DNA of 39,917 nucleotides from Candidatus Hydrogenedentota bacterium (GTDB lineage Bacteria; Hydrogenedentota; Hydrogenedentia; Hydrogenedentales; SLHB01), in assembly GCA_019695095.1 (NCBI GenBank), contig JAIBAQ010000036.1, positions 1 through 39,917 of the forward strand, given 5' to 3'. Numbering within the stretch: the first letter of the stretch is position 1; every line of letters begins with the position of its first letter. Below are positions 1 to 7,053 of this stretch, one piece after another. Under the pieces are notes generated by a model. That model was not told the DNA's origin. It saw only the letters and a program-made list of their open reading frames with translations, and did not search any database. The translations under genes were made by a program, and so were the position numbers.

Positions 1-691
1 ACCAGACTACGAGCCGGTCTCGCACCATGTGAACCATCGCGATGGCGAATAGCAGCAGCACATAGGGAAAGGGCACGAAGTACTGCAGCTCGGCTTCGTA
101 CAGTTCGACGTCGCCAGAACCGGGGCCTGTGAATTCCGACGAGTATTCGCGCGAAAGCGAAAACCAATTTCTGGCCGGAGACTCTAAACAAGAATCCAAC
201 ACAAAGAGTACGACGAGGAAGAGTATTGCAGTGACGATAGGCAATAGAGCCCATTTCTTCGACATGGCAATGCCTATGGCGGAGAGCAGGAGCAAAAGGA
301 ATAGACCTCCAATTCTGAGATGCCAAGGGGAAAACAGAGAAGGTTCTGGGCGCTCGTAGCGCGGAATCAGCCCCATGAGTTCAGGGAGCGCAATAACAAG
401 AGCCACGATGAGCATCGCGACCACCAAGAGCCGATCGGTCACCGTACGCTCGCTGGGCGGACCGAGCAGAATGGCGAGGGCAAGGGCTGCCAATCCAATG
501 ACAAAAAGGACTGCGACAAGCATGTACGGATTAGCATTCATATCGTGAATGTAGTCCGAGAAGTCAGGCCATACCGGCAGCAACGCGCAACAAAAGACTA
601 AGAATGCCAGCAGCATCGAACCAATGGACGCCCACCTGACGACCTGCACCAGCGGGTCGCGCTCGCGGACCGGCCAACGAATCTCGCTCAC
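1..691 (-). CDS. Multipass membrane protein, partial (runs off left edge), paralogue of its upstream neighbour
   Basis: An open frame runs from a GTG at 691 to the window edge, about 230 codons without a stop. The protein begins VSEIRWPVRERDPL and has about five hydrophobic stretches, the last (YFVPFPYVLLLFAIAMVHMV) close to the edge. It lines up along its whole visible length with the protein of 696-1430: the same N-terminus, a shared 'AIGIAMSKKWA' segment against 'GAGIVMSKKWA', and a shared 'PFPYVLLLFAIAMVHMVRDR' ending. The GTG was chosen because the neighbouring paralogue starts at the same position in an almost identical 66-base block, and because it lies 4 bases after that gene's stop, which suggests translational coupling. 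Function is unknown; it is an integral membrane protein. Confidence 0.8.
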   Translation of the reverse strand, partial: MSEIRWPVRERDPLVQVVRWASIGSMLLAFLVFCCALLPVWPDFSDYIHDMNANPYMLVAVLFVIGLAALALAILLGPPSERTVTDRLLVVAMLIVALVIALPELMGLIPRYERPEPSLFSPWHLRIGGLFLLLLLSAIGIAMSKKWALLPIVTAILFLVVLFVLDSCLESPARNWFSLSREYSSEFTGPGSGDVELYEAELQYFVPFPYVLLLFAIAMVHMVRDRLVVW

Positions 692-716
692 TTCTTCAGC
701 GATTTTTCGATTCTCC
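651..716. repeat. 66-base direct repeat, copy 1
   Basis: 651-716 is identical to 1390-1455 at 65 of 66 positions (one C/T difference at 706/1445). It covers the end of one membrane-protein gene and the start of the next. Confidence 0.95.
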
Positions 717-1430
717 AAGCACTCGCCGTCGTAACCACCATGCAATGACACGGTCTCGCGTTGAGTGGACCAAGGCGATGACAAACAAGGCCAACACGTA
801 CGGGATGGGCTGCAGGTATTGCACAACGGAGACAGCGGTTCTTGCACCGCCATGGGCCATAGTAACTGCATGAATCGACACTTCTACCCGCTGCTCGGTC
901 GAGAACAATCCCTCATTTTGAGGCAGAGTCGTGAATCTCATGAAATAGAACGCCCCGACTAGGATTATTCCAGCCAAGATCGGCCACGTAGCCCACTTCT
1001 TCGACATAACGATACCCGCACCCGATGAAACGAGCAGAATCAACAGACACCAGATATCGACGAGTTTCAGAGTGGGCGTCACTTCTCCCGATCGATAGGG
1101 GTAGATGATGTGAGAGAAGAAGTACGGAACCACGGCAATGAACGACATCAGCAAGAGAATTATTGCCAGCAACCAGTTGGCCGCTCTTCGTTCGCCTGGC
1201 GGGCATAGAAGAACCACAACAGCAAGCGATGTCAGACTACCCATCAGGAGAATGCCTGAGATCTCGTAGGCATTTCCCAACATGTGATTGAGAACTTTGC
1301 TGACTTCCCGAAATCCCGGAAGCTGACTGATCCTCAAGGCAGCCGCCAACAGCATAGATCCAACAGCCGCCCAGCGCACGGCGCGCATCAGCGGGTCGCG
1401 CTCGCGGACCGGCCAACGAATCTCGCTCAC
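696..1430 (-). CDS. Multipass membrane protein of unknown function (tandem paralogue)
   Basis: About 244 residues with five to six hydrophobic segments. The frame is open further upstream (to 1556), but the start is placed at the GTG at 1430, which overlaps the TGA of the lipoprotein gene in a GTGA arrangement. The upstream extension is charged and lies entirely inside the lipoprotein coding sequence. The protein begins VSEIRWPVRERDPLMRAVRW and is homologous to the partial gene at 1-691. Its last five codons lie in a 66-base sequence duplicated from the lipoprotein/membrane gene junction, so its stop was probably created by the duplication. I do not recognise the family. It probably forms an operon with the TPR lipoprotein, so a shared envelope role is possible but unproven. 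Confidence 0.75.
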   Translation of the reverse strand: MSEIRWPVRERDPLMRAVRWAAVGSMLLAAALRISQLPGFREVSKVLNHMLGNAYEISGILLMGSLTSLAVVVLLCPPGERRAANWLLAIILLLMSFIAVVPYFFSHIIYPYRSGEVTPTLKLVDIWCLLILLVSSGAGIVMSKKWATWPILAGIILVGAFYFMRFTTLPQNEGLFSTEQRVEVSIHAVTMAHGGARTAVSVVQYLQPIPYVLALFVIALVHSTRDRVIAWWLRRRVLGESKNR

Positions 1431-1455
1431 TTCTTCAGCGATTTCTCGATTCTCC
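1390..1455. repeat. 66-base direct repeat, copy 2
   Basis: The partner of 651-716. Here the block covers the last codons of the TPR lipoprotein gene and the first codons of its membrane-protein neighbour. Confidence 0.95.
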
Positions 1456-2590
1456 GATCGCTTGCCATGCCAAGCGCTTTGGCCTTCTCGTAGCACGGCC
1501 CGGCGGAGGCAGCGTCCTTCTTCTTCACGGCATACCAATACGCAAGATTGAACCACGCGGGACCGTAGTCAGGAGTGGCGTCAACAATGCCGCGAGCGCT
1601 TGCGATGGCATCGTCGAGTTGTCCGTGCAATGCCAGCGTCACCGCGTGTGCATTGCGCGCATCGACATAGCTTGGGTCGAGCTCAACCGCCTTGCGGAAG
1701 TGCTCGCCCGCCTGCTTGAACTTCTTCTGATTCAGCCGCAGCTTGCCAAGGTAGTACTCGCCAACGGCGTCCTGCGAAAGCCCCAAGTCGCACAGAAGGG
1801 CCGCCGACGCGCCGTTCACCGCCGTCTCAAACCGCTTCTTCAACTCCGCGCCCCCGTCTGCCGTCCAGCGCGACACCTTCTCGCTATCGACGGTGAAATC
1901 GGGGTCGGTGACATTCATCCCGAGCCGGTTCGTCGGGTCGCCCAGTTTCGCATTCGCCAACACGGGCTCGGTGGTCACCACGAGCGTGTCCATCCACAAG
2001 CGCTTGCCCGTTTCGAGCACGATGGCCTTGCCGCCAATACGCGCCGCGAGAATACCCTCCGGCCCGTAAATGCCGTAGGTCAGAACGAAGTCGAGGGCCG
2101 CATCCGAACCCTTCTTCATCAGCGACTCATACCGCAGCTTTTCCGCATCGGTCTTGCTACTCACGCCGGCCGTCGAACCCAGCGGGGCCGTCTCGGAGAT
2201 CCCTTGCGGCAATGCCTCTGCCAAACGCTTCGCGATGGACTCCTTGAAGACTGCCGTCGTGTCATACCCTTCCAACGCGTCGTGGATCGGCTTACGGTAC
2301 TGCGCATTCACGACCGCGTCCGCGCCCGCGCCCAGCACGATGCCCGCGCTTCCGACGATACGAAGCGACTTTCCTGCCGGCGATACCGACACGATCATCT
2401 CGCCCGGCACAGCTTTCGCCGACCAAACCGGCGCCTTCGCTTCCTTCAACGAAGTGATCGGCGGGGTCTTGGTCGTAGCGCAACCGGCAAAAGAGACAGC
2501 CAGCAGAAATGCTGTAAACGCCGCCAGCGTTTTGGAGTGCCCACCATCGTTAGAATTCACAAACCGCGATACGCGCGAAAGAATCAACAT
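1427..2590 (-). CDS. Outer-membrane-type lipoprotein with C-terminal TPR repeats
   Basis: 387 residues. A type II signal peptide is clear: a hydrophobic stretch at residues 21-36 ends in FAGC, with Cys37 as the lipidation site followed by ATT. Residues from about 276 to 377 contain helix pairs of TPR type (YLGKLRLNQKKFKQAGEHF; AVELDPSYVDARN; ATPDYGPAWFNLAYWY), which normally bind protein partners. The middle part (residues 40-270) is not recognised. AGGAG lies 9 bases before the ATG and supports this start. The stop overlaps the GTG of the next membrane-protein gene, so the two are probably cotranslated. Likely a periplasm-facing lipoprotein in a complex with the downstream membrane proteins; the partner is inferred only from position. 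Confidence 0.8.
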   Translation of the reverse strand: MLILSRVSRFVNSNDGGHSKTLAAFTAFLLAVSFAGCATTKTPPITSLKEAKAPVWSAKAVPGEMIVSVSPAGKSLRIVGSAGIVLGAGADAVVNAQYRKPIHDALEGYDTTAVFKESIAKRLAEALPQGISETAPLGSTAGVSSKTDAEKLRYESLMKKGSDAALDFVLTYGIYGPEGILAARIGGKAIVLETGKRLWMDTLVVTTEPVLANAKLGDPTNRLGMNVTDPDFTVDSEKVSRWTADGGAELKKRFETAVNGASAALLCDLGLSQDAVGEYYLGKLRLNQKKFKQAGEHFRKAVELDPSYVDARNAHAVTLALHGQLDDAIASARGIVDATPDYGPAWFNLAYWYAVKKKDAASAGPCYEKAKALGMASDRRIEKSLKK

Positions 2591-2720
2591 ACCGGAAGTC
2601 TCCTAAGGACAGGACTGTGTGCAAGCTATTGGCTCCATCGGATTCTACATGATCATCACTTGAATCGTGTAATGCCTGGCCAAGTCGAATTTGCCGACGT
2701 CTGCTCGCGTTCAAGCGTCC

Positions 2721-2749
2721 TTGATCGGCACATCCCGGATACCTATCAT
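2721..2749 (+). promoter_or_regulatory. Sigma70-type promoter for the 2794 gene
   Basis: TTGATC at 2721-2726 and TATCAT at 2744-2749 are separated by exactly 17 bases and lie 45 bases before the start codon of the membrane-protein gene. Read by eye; no transcript data. Confidence 0.6.
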
Positions 2750-2793
2750 CACGCTCATACTTACCTTTGCACAAAGGCACCTGGGAGTCCGCT

Positions 2794-3210
2794 ATGAAGT
2801 TCATCATCTATTTTCCGCTTTTGGCGCTCGTGCTTGTGGCATACAACGTCGCCATGCTGGCTGGAGTGGATTTCGAGGCCAATCCGACAATGTTTCACAT
2901 CCCCCACATGACCAGGGAAACCCCCACGGCGTTTGGGGCCGGAGATTTCTTGGTGGGATTGGGTATCGTGCTGCTTTTTGCCGAGATTCTGAAGGCAACC
3001 CGTTTGTCCAAGACCGCCGTCATTGATCACATGCTATCAACCGTGGTCTTTATCGTGTTTCTCGTCGAACTCATCGTGGTGGCAGGCGCTGGCACAGCGA
3101 CCTTTATTCTGCTCACGCTTCTGTCACTCATCGACCTAATTGCCGGATTCACCGTCAGCATTGCCACCGCACGCCGCGATCTCGCGATCGGAGGCGACGG
3201 AGCAAACTGA
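2794..3210 (+). CDS. Small integral membrane protein with four predicted helices
   Basis: 138 residues. Hydrophobic segments lie at about residues 3-22 (IYFPLLALVLVAYNVAML), 48-64, 79-97 and 99-122; the C-terminus is short and polar. The frame is open from 2767, but the start at 2794 is preferred because GGGAG lies 7 bases upstream and the protein then begins MKFIIYF directly at the first membrane segment. A sigma70-like promoter at 2721-2749 suggests a single-gene unit. The reverse-strand gene at 3248 converges on it with a 37-base gap. I cannot name a family; it resembles small conserved inner-membrane proteins of unknown function. Confidence 0.75.
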   Translation: MKFIIYFPLLALVLVAYNVAMLAGVDFEANPTMFHIPHMTRETPTAFGAGDFLVGLGIVLLFAEILKATRLSKTAVIDHMLSTVVFIVFLVELIVVAGAGTATFILLTLLSLIDLIAGFTVSIATARRDLAIGGDGAN

Positions 3211-3247
3211 TGGACGGTCCGCGAACTTGCGTGACCGCGCTGACTTC

Positions 3248-3571
3248 CTACTCGTCCCCGGTCACTTTTCTGAGCGACTTGGTCTGACTGCGCTGGCGCT
3301 TCGCATCGACGCGGCGGCGTTGGGAGGCTTTCGAAGGTTTAGTGGGGCGGCGGGGTTTGACGCGGCGGTTGCGCAGTTCGAGGCGGCGCTCCAACTCCTC
3401 GAGTGCAGCCTCTTTGTTACGCAGTTGCGACCGCGACGCGGATGACGTGACCACGATTCCCGTCGGCAAATGGCGCACGCGCACCGCGGAATCCGTGACG
3501 TTCTTGTGCTGTCCGCCGGGTCCGCTGCTGCGATAGAAACTGATCTCGATTTCATCTTCGGTGAAGTGCAT
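3248..3571 (-). CDS. Peptide chain release factor-like protein (ArfB/class I RF catalytic domain)
   Basis: 107 residues. The GGQ peptidyl-tRNA hydrolysis motif is present as [10 protein letters not shown] (residues 14-23), followed by the usual '[12 protein letters not shown]' region of the RF-1 domain and a basic tail ([18 protein letters not shown]). Full release factors are about 350 residues and have codon-recognition domains; this protein has only the catalytic domain plus a basic tail, as in ArfB/YaeJ and the short RF-like proteins. Those act on ribosomes stalled without a stop codon, the basic tail entering the empty mRNA channel. It is shorter than ArfB (about 140 residues), so the exact subfamily is uncertain. 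The ribosome binding site is weak. Confidence 0.85.
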   Translation of the reverse strand: MHFTEDEIEISFYRSSGPGGQHKNVTDSAVRVRHLPTGIVVTSSASRSQLRNKEAALEELERRLELRNRRVKPRRPTKPSKASQRRRVDAKRQRSQTKSLRKVTGDE

Positions 3572-3629
3572 GACTCTATATTCGCTTGGTCTTGTCCCAC
3601 CTATGCAGGGGTATGCGCACTAGGCCGGG

Positions 3630-3658
3630 TTGACCCAGTCCGCTCACCCTGCTATACA
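3630..3658 (+). promoter_or_regulatory. Sigma70-type promoter for rfbA
   Basis: TTGACC at 3630-3635 and TATACA at 3653-3658 with a 17-base spacer, 35 bases before the rfbA start codon. A good consensus match in an otherwise gene-free gap of 122 bases. Confidence 0.65.
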
Positions 3659-3693
3659 GTGGCAAAACACAGCAACCAAGTAAAGAGGGCGCC

Positions 3694-4557
3694 ATGAAAG
3701 GAATCATTCTCGCGGGCGGTTCGGGAACACGGCTGTACCCCCTGACGAGGGCCGTCAGTAAGCAACTGATGCCTGTCTACGATAAGCCGATGATCTACTA
3801 TCCCCTCTCGACGTTGTTGCTCGCGGGGATACGTGACGTGCTGATCATCTCGACCCCTCACGATTTGCCCCAGTTCAAACATCTCCTCGGCGACGGCTCC
3901 CAATTTGGGTGTTCCTTCTCGTATGCCGTGCAAGAGATTCCCAATGGGCTCGCCCAGGCTTTTGTAATCGGCGCGTCGTTCGTTGGCAATGACAAGGCCG
4001 CGCTCGTACTCGGCGATAACATCTTCTACGGAAGCGCGCTCGGCACGCAGTTGCAGCAGTGCAACGATCCCCAGGGCGGTATCGTGTTTGCCTACCACGT
4101 CTCCGATCCCGAACGCTACGGTGTCGTCGAATTCGATGCTCAGAACCGTGCCATCAGTATCGAAGAAAAACCCTCGAAACCCAAGTCCAACTTCGCGGTT
4201 CCCGGGCTCTATTTCTACGACAACGACGTCGTCGAAATCGCGAGAACGTTGAAGCCAAGCGCGCGCGGTGAATACGAAATCACCGATGTGAACCGTGTCT
4301 ATTTGGAACGCGGCAAACTCATGGTCTCCATTCTCGACCGCGGCACCGCCTGGCTAGACACCGGTACCTTTGCGTCCCTCATGCAGGCAGGACAGTTCGT
4401 GCAAGTCATCGAAGACCGGCAAGGGTTGAAGATTGGGTGTGTCGAAGAAGCGGCTTACCGCATGGGGTACATTGACGCGGACGGTTTGCGGGCGCTCGCC
4501 GAGCCACTTATGAAGAGCGGATATGGCGCATACCTGCTGAGTCTGCTTGAAGGGTAG
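3694..4557 (+). CDS. rfbA: Glucose-1-phosphate thymidylyltransferase
   Basis: 287 residues, the normal length for RmlA/RfbA. It joins dTTP and glucose-1-phosphate to give dTDP-glucose, the first step of dTDP-L-rhamnose and related deoxysugar synthesis in the cytoplasm. The nucleotide-binding signature [11 protein letters not shown] is at residues 8-18, followed by [20 protein letters not shown], the QE(I)PNGLAQAF segment, LGDNIFYG and EEKP; all are diagnostic of the family. rfbB, rfbC and rfbD are not adjacent, so the rest of the pathway must be encoded elsewhere. A promoter stands immediately upstream, and the gene ends 5 bases from the end of the convergent antitoxin-like gene. Confidence 0.95.
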   Translation: MKGIILAGGSGTRLYPLTRAVSKQLMPVYDKPMIYYPLSTLLLAGIRDVLIISTPHDLPQFKHLLGDGSQFGCSFSYAVQEIPNGLAQAFVIGASFVGNDKAALVLGDNIFYGSALGTQLQQCNDPQGGIVFAYHVSDPERYGVVEFDAQNRAISIEEKPSKPKSNFAVPGLYFYDNDVVEIARTLKPSARGEYEITDVNRVYLERGKLMVSILDRGTAWLDTGTFASLMQAGQFVQVIEDRQGLKIGCVEEAAYRMGYIDADGLRALAEPLMKSGYGAYLLSLLEG

Positions 4558-4562
4558 ATCAC

Positions 4563-4727
4563 CTACGTATTCGCCTGCGCGCGAAGATACGCATAATCTT
4601 CCGGCAACAGAATGACGGCGATATCCTTGCCGTCTTCTTGAAGCACGACGGCATCGCCTTCCGTCGTAAGGGCTTCAAGCACCTTGTTGAGATCAATAAG
4701 CCGGCTGGAAGCATCAATCTGGGACAT
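4563..4727 (-). CDS. Phd/YefM-like antitoxin domain protein (orphan)
   Basis: 54 residues starting MSQIDASSRLIDLNKVL. The segment EGDAVVLQEDGKDIAVILLPEDYAYLR matches the usual pattern of the Phd/YefM antitoxin fold (a variable 'x-VVI-x-x-x-GKPVAVLVSPEDY' shape). The frame stays open upstream to 4868, but the 4727 start has GGAGA 6 bases before it, and the longer version would run over the tRNA-Leu promoter and into the tRNA. No toxin gene (RelE, Doc or YoeB type) sits on either side: rfbA converges on one flank and tRNA-Leu diverges on the other. It could be a solitary transcriptional regulator or a remnant of a toxin-antitoxin pair. Confidence 0.65.
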   Translation of the reverse strand: MSQIDASSRLIDLNKVLEALTTEGDAVVLQEDGKDIAVILLPEDYAYLRAQANT

Positions 4728-4803
4728 GAGATTTCTCCGTATGTCGCGAGTATGACTCGGGAAGTCTATCACATCGCGCGTGTCACCAAGGCGCATCGCA
4801 AGC

Positions 4804-4832
4804 TTGATTCCAGCCGCTTTGACGTGTAAAAT
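4804..4832 (+). promoter_or_regulatory. Sigma70-type promoter for tRNA-Leu(AAG)
   Basis: TTGATT at 4804-4809 and TAAAAT at 4827-4832 are separated by 17 bases, 10 bases before the mature tRNA 5' end. Confidence 0.65.
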
Positions 4833-4842
4833 CATTGGGCTG

Positions 4843-4929
4843 GCGCGGATGGTGGAACTGGCAGACACGCTAGACTAAGGATCTAGTCCCCGAAAGGGGA
4901 TGGGAGTTCAAGTCTCCCTCCGCGCACCA
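4843..4929 (+). tRNA. tRNA-Leu (anticodon AAG), CCA encoded
   Basis: 87 bases. The acceptor stem GCGCGGA (4843-4849) pairs with TCCGCGC (4919-4925), followed by discriminator A and an encoded CCA. The long variable arm (TCCCC/GGGGA around GAAA) marks a class II tRNA. The T arm is GGGAG-TTCAAGT-CTCCC. The anticodon stem CTAGA/TCTAG is perfect and closes a 7-base loop CTAAGGA, which places AAG at positions 34-36. AAG is rare in bacteria, where GAG normally covers CUU and CUC. It would need A34 deamination to inosine to read CUC as well. Confidence 0.9.
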
Positions 4930-4940
4930 CTTTTTAAGCC

Positions 4941-4970
4941 AAGGCGGTTCGGTGACGAGCCGCCTTTTTT
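4941..4970 (+). terminator. Rho-independent terminator after tRNA-Leu(AAG)
   Basis: An 11-base stem (4941-4951 against 4956-4966, one G-T pair) with loop GTGA is followed by a T run ending at 4970. It lies 12 bases after the tRNA CCA end. Confidence 0.8.
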
Positions 4971-5019
4971 CGATCTCCTGTAGTGTCCCGACACCATCAA
5001 AGTCACGGAAAGGAATGCT

Positions 5020-5409
5020 ATGTCGCGCACGAACATCTCCAGCGGTTCCAAGTGGGAACCTATCATCGGATACTCTCGCGCCGTGAAAATCGGCAACATG
5101 GTCCATGTATCGGGCACCACCGGCACCGGCGCCGACGGCAAAATCGTGGGTGTGGGCGACGCATATGCGCAGACCGCGCAGGCTTTGAAGAACATCGAGA
5201 CCGCCTTAGGCAACGCAGGCGCTAAGTTGTCCCACGTCTACCGGACGCGCATGTACCTCGCCGACATCGAGCAATGGGAAGCCGTAGGCCGCGCCCACGG
5301 CGAGTTCTTTGGCGAGATTCGTCCCGCTACGACGATGGTCGAAGTCAGCAAGCTCATCGACCCCAACATGCTCGTCGAAGTCGAAGCGGAAGCTTTGATC
5401 GCCGACTAA
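5020..5409 (+). CDS. RidA/YjgF/YER057c/UK114 family protein
   Basis: 129 residues, the typical family length. RidA proteins hydrolyse reactive enamine/imine intermediates (for example 2-aminoacrylate) released by PLP enzymes and act as cytoplasmic homotrimers. Matches include 'VHVSGTTG' in the N-terminal strand, '[18 protein letters not shown]', '[24 protein letters not shown]' and the C-terminal signature [12 protein letters not shown], which contains the conserved substrate-binding Arg. AAAGGA precedes the ATG by 6 bases. It sits between two rho-independent terminators (4941-4970 and 5433-5469), so it appears to be a one-gene unit. Whether it has true imine deaminase activity or belongs to another RidA subgroup cannot be decided by eye. 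Confidence 0.9.
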   Translation: MSRTNISSGSKWEPIIGYSRAVKIGNMVHVSGTTGTGADGKIVGVGDAYAQTAQALKNIETALGNAGAKLSHVYRTRMYLADIEQWEAVGRAHGEFFGEIRPATTMVEVSKLIDPNMLVEVEAEALIAD

Positions 5410-5720
5410 CGGCTTCAGAAACTGTACACACCAAAGGCCCTTGCGCCAAGCATCGCGCAGGGGTCTTTTCGTTTTAGGTCTGCCCCCTTGCACGAATCCA
5501 CCGACATTCCACGTCACTGCGCGACGCGCGTCCCGCTTGAATCTCGCCCCTTGTCGAGCGATCAGAGACTGCACTCGCCGAATAGCAATCGCCTCACCCT
5601 TTCGTGATACCATACTGTTTGTCGCCGATGGTTGGGGGGCGACATCGTGAGTCCGTATGCACGCGAAACCGGGCGACTCATTTACCACAGCTTTGCTTTT
5701 TCTCAAGGGAGTTCCTGGAC
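5410..5720. other. Gene-free gap between ridA-like gene and GH4 gene
   Basis: 311 bases. The first 60 hold the terminator of the RidA-family gene. Close to the GH4 gene, at 5619-5646, a 7-base inverted repeat (TGTCGCC ... GGCGACA) could form a hairpin in the 5' leader. The frame of the GH4 gene is open back to 5604, but that part has no ribosome binding site and no family similarity. I could not find a convincing -35/-10 pair. Confidence 0.5.
5433..5469 (+). terminator. Rho-independent terminator after the RidA-family gene
   Basis: A long GC-rich stem, AAAGGCCCTTGCGC against GCGCAGGGGTCTTT with 1-2 wobble or mismatch positions, encloses an 8-base loop and ends in TTTT. It begins 24 bases after the stop codon. 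Confidence 0.75.
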
Positions 5721-7022
5721 ATGCCGAAGATTTGTTTTTTGGGCGCCGGTAGCACTGTATTCGCGAAGAATGTACTGGGCGACTGCCTCACTGTGGATTG
5801 CATGCGCGATTCACACATCACGCTGGTGGATATCGACCCCGACCGTCTGCATGTATCCGAAGTGATGATGAAGAATATCAATCGTACGTTGGGCGCCAAA
5901 GCCAAGATCGAAGCGTTTATGAGCGACAAGGCCGCGGACGCCCTGCGCGATGCCGATTTCATCGTGAACGCAATCCAGGTGGGCGGCTATGAGCCCGCGA
6001 CGGTTATCGATTTCGAAGTTCCGAAGAAGTATGGCCTGAAGCAAACCATCGGCGACACGCTGGGTATCGGCGGTATTTTCCGCGGCCTACGCACCATTCC
6101 CGTCATGCTGGATTATTGCCGCATCATGGAAAAGGTCTGCCCGAAGGCCCTGCTTCTCAACTACACGAACCCTATGGCTATCTTGACTGGGGCCATCCAA
6201 CGAGGATCTGCTGTTCGCACGGTGGGTTTGTGCCACAGCGTGCAGGTCTGTGCAAGTCACCTGTGTTGGGAACTGGGCCTGCCGGAAGACAATCTGCAGT
6301 GGAAGATCGCGGGCATCAACCACCAGGGCTGGCTGCTTGAGATATCGCGCAACGGCGAGGATCTCTATCCCGAGATCAAGCGCCGCGCCCAACTTCCGGA
6401 ATACGTGCACAAGGACACCGTTCGCTTCGAAATCATGAAGCGATTCGGGTACTACGTCACCGAATCGAGCGAACACAGCAGCGAATATGTGCCGTGGTTC
6501 ATCAAGAACAAGTCCCCGGAATTGATTGACCGCTTTCACATACCTATTGACGAATATCCGCATCGATGCCGCATTCAGATTCAGGGGTGGGCCGACATGC
6601 GCGATCTCCTGTTGAAGGACGAACCGCTCGAGCACGAGCGCGGGCACGAGTACGCTTCGTACATTTTCGAAGCCATTCTCACCGGAAATCCCTATGTATT
6701 CGGCGGCAACGTCCCCAATACTGGCCTGATTACCAACCTTCCCAACAAGGTGTGCGTAGAGGTGATGTGCGTCGCCGATCGCAACGGTATCACCCCGACC
6801 TATGTGGGCGATCTCCCGCCGCAATGCGCCGCGCTCACGCGCACCAATATCAATGTGCACGACCTCACGATCGAAGCCGCGCTGACGTTGAAGAAGGAGC
6901 ACATCTACCAGGCCGCATTGCTCGACCCGCATACCGCCGCGGAATTGACCATTGATGAGATCATCTCCATGTGCGACGAACTGATCGAGGCGCACGGGGA
7001 TTACTTGCCGAAGTATCACTAG
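5721..7022 (+). CDS. Glycoside hydrolase family 4 protein (alpha-galactosidase/alpha-glucosidase type)
   Basis: 433 residues, the usual GH4 length. GH4 enzymes cleave glycosides by a redox mechanism that needs bound NAD+ and a divalent metal, usually Mn2+. The NAD-binding start FLGAGST is at residues 6-12 and VDIDPDRL at 37-44. The metal site is visible as GLCHS (Cys171, His172) and GINHQGW (His201), corresponding to the Cys and His ligands of the family. NAIQVGG and NYTNPMA are further GH4 signatures. The Cys-His pair favours the alpha-galactosidase/alpha-glucosidase branch (MelA, AglA). AAGGGAG stands 10 bases before the ATG; the frame upstream to 5604 has no such signal. It is first in a cluster with a Gfo/Idh/MocA gene (31 bases downstream) and a bacilliredoxin gene. 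Confidence 0.9.
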   Translation: MPKICFLGAGSTVFAKNVLGDCLTVDCMRDSHITLVDIDPDRLHVSEVMMKNINRTLGAKAKIEAFMSDKAADALRDADFIVNAIQVGGYEPATVIDFEVPKKYGLKQTIGDTLGIGGIFRGLRTIPVMLDYCRIMEKVCPKALLLNYTNPMAILTGAIQRGSAVRTVGLCHSVQVCASHLCWELGLPEDNLQWKIAGINHQGWLLEISRNGEDLYPEIKRRAQLPEYVHKDTVRFEIMKRFGYYVTESSEHSSEYVPWFIKNKSPELIDRFHIPIDEYPHRCRIQIQGWADMRDLLLKDEPLEHERGHEYASYIFEAILTGNPYVFGGNVPNTGLITNLPNKVCVEVMCVADRNGITPTYVGDLPPQCAALTRTNINVHDLTIEAALTLKKEHIYQAALLDPHTAAELTIDEIISMCDELIEAHGDYLPKYH

Positions 7023-7053
7023 TTTGCCGTTCACGGACAGAGGGAGGGGCATT

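Noticed and set aside
1619-2797. Long plus-strand open frame of 392 codons opposite the TPR lipoprotein gene
   Set aside because: It is rich in Arg and His, has no ribosome binding site or recognisable motif, and mirrors a well-supported lipoprotein gene; typical of an antisense frame in GC-rich DNA.
4843-4929. tRNA-Leu considered as an integration site for a mobile element
   Set aside because: No integrase gene and no direct repeat of the tRNA 3' end are seen downstream; ordinary housekeeping-type genes follow.
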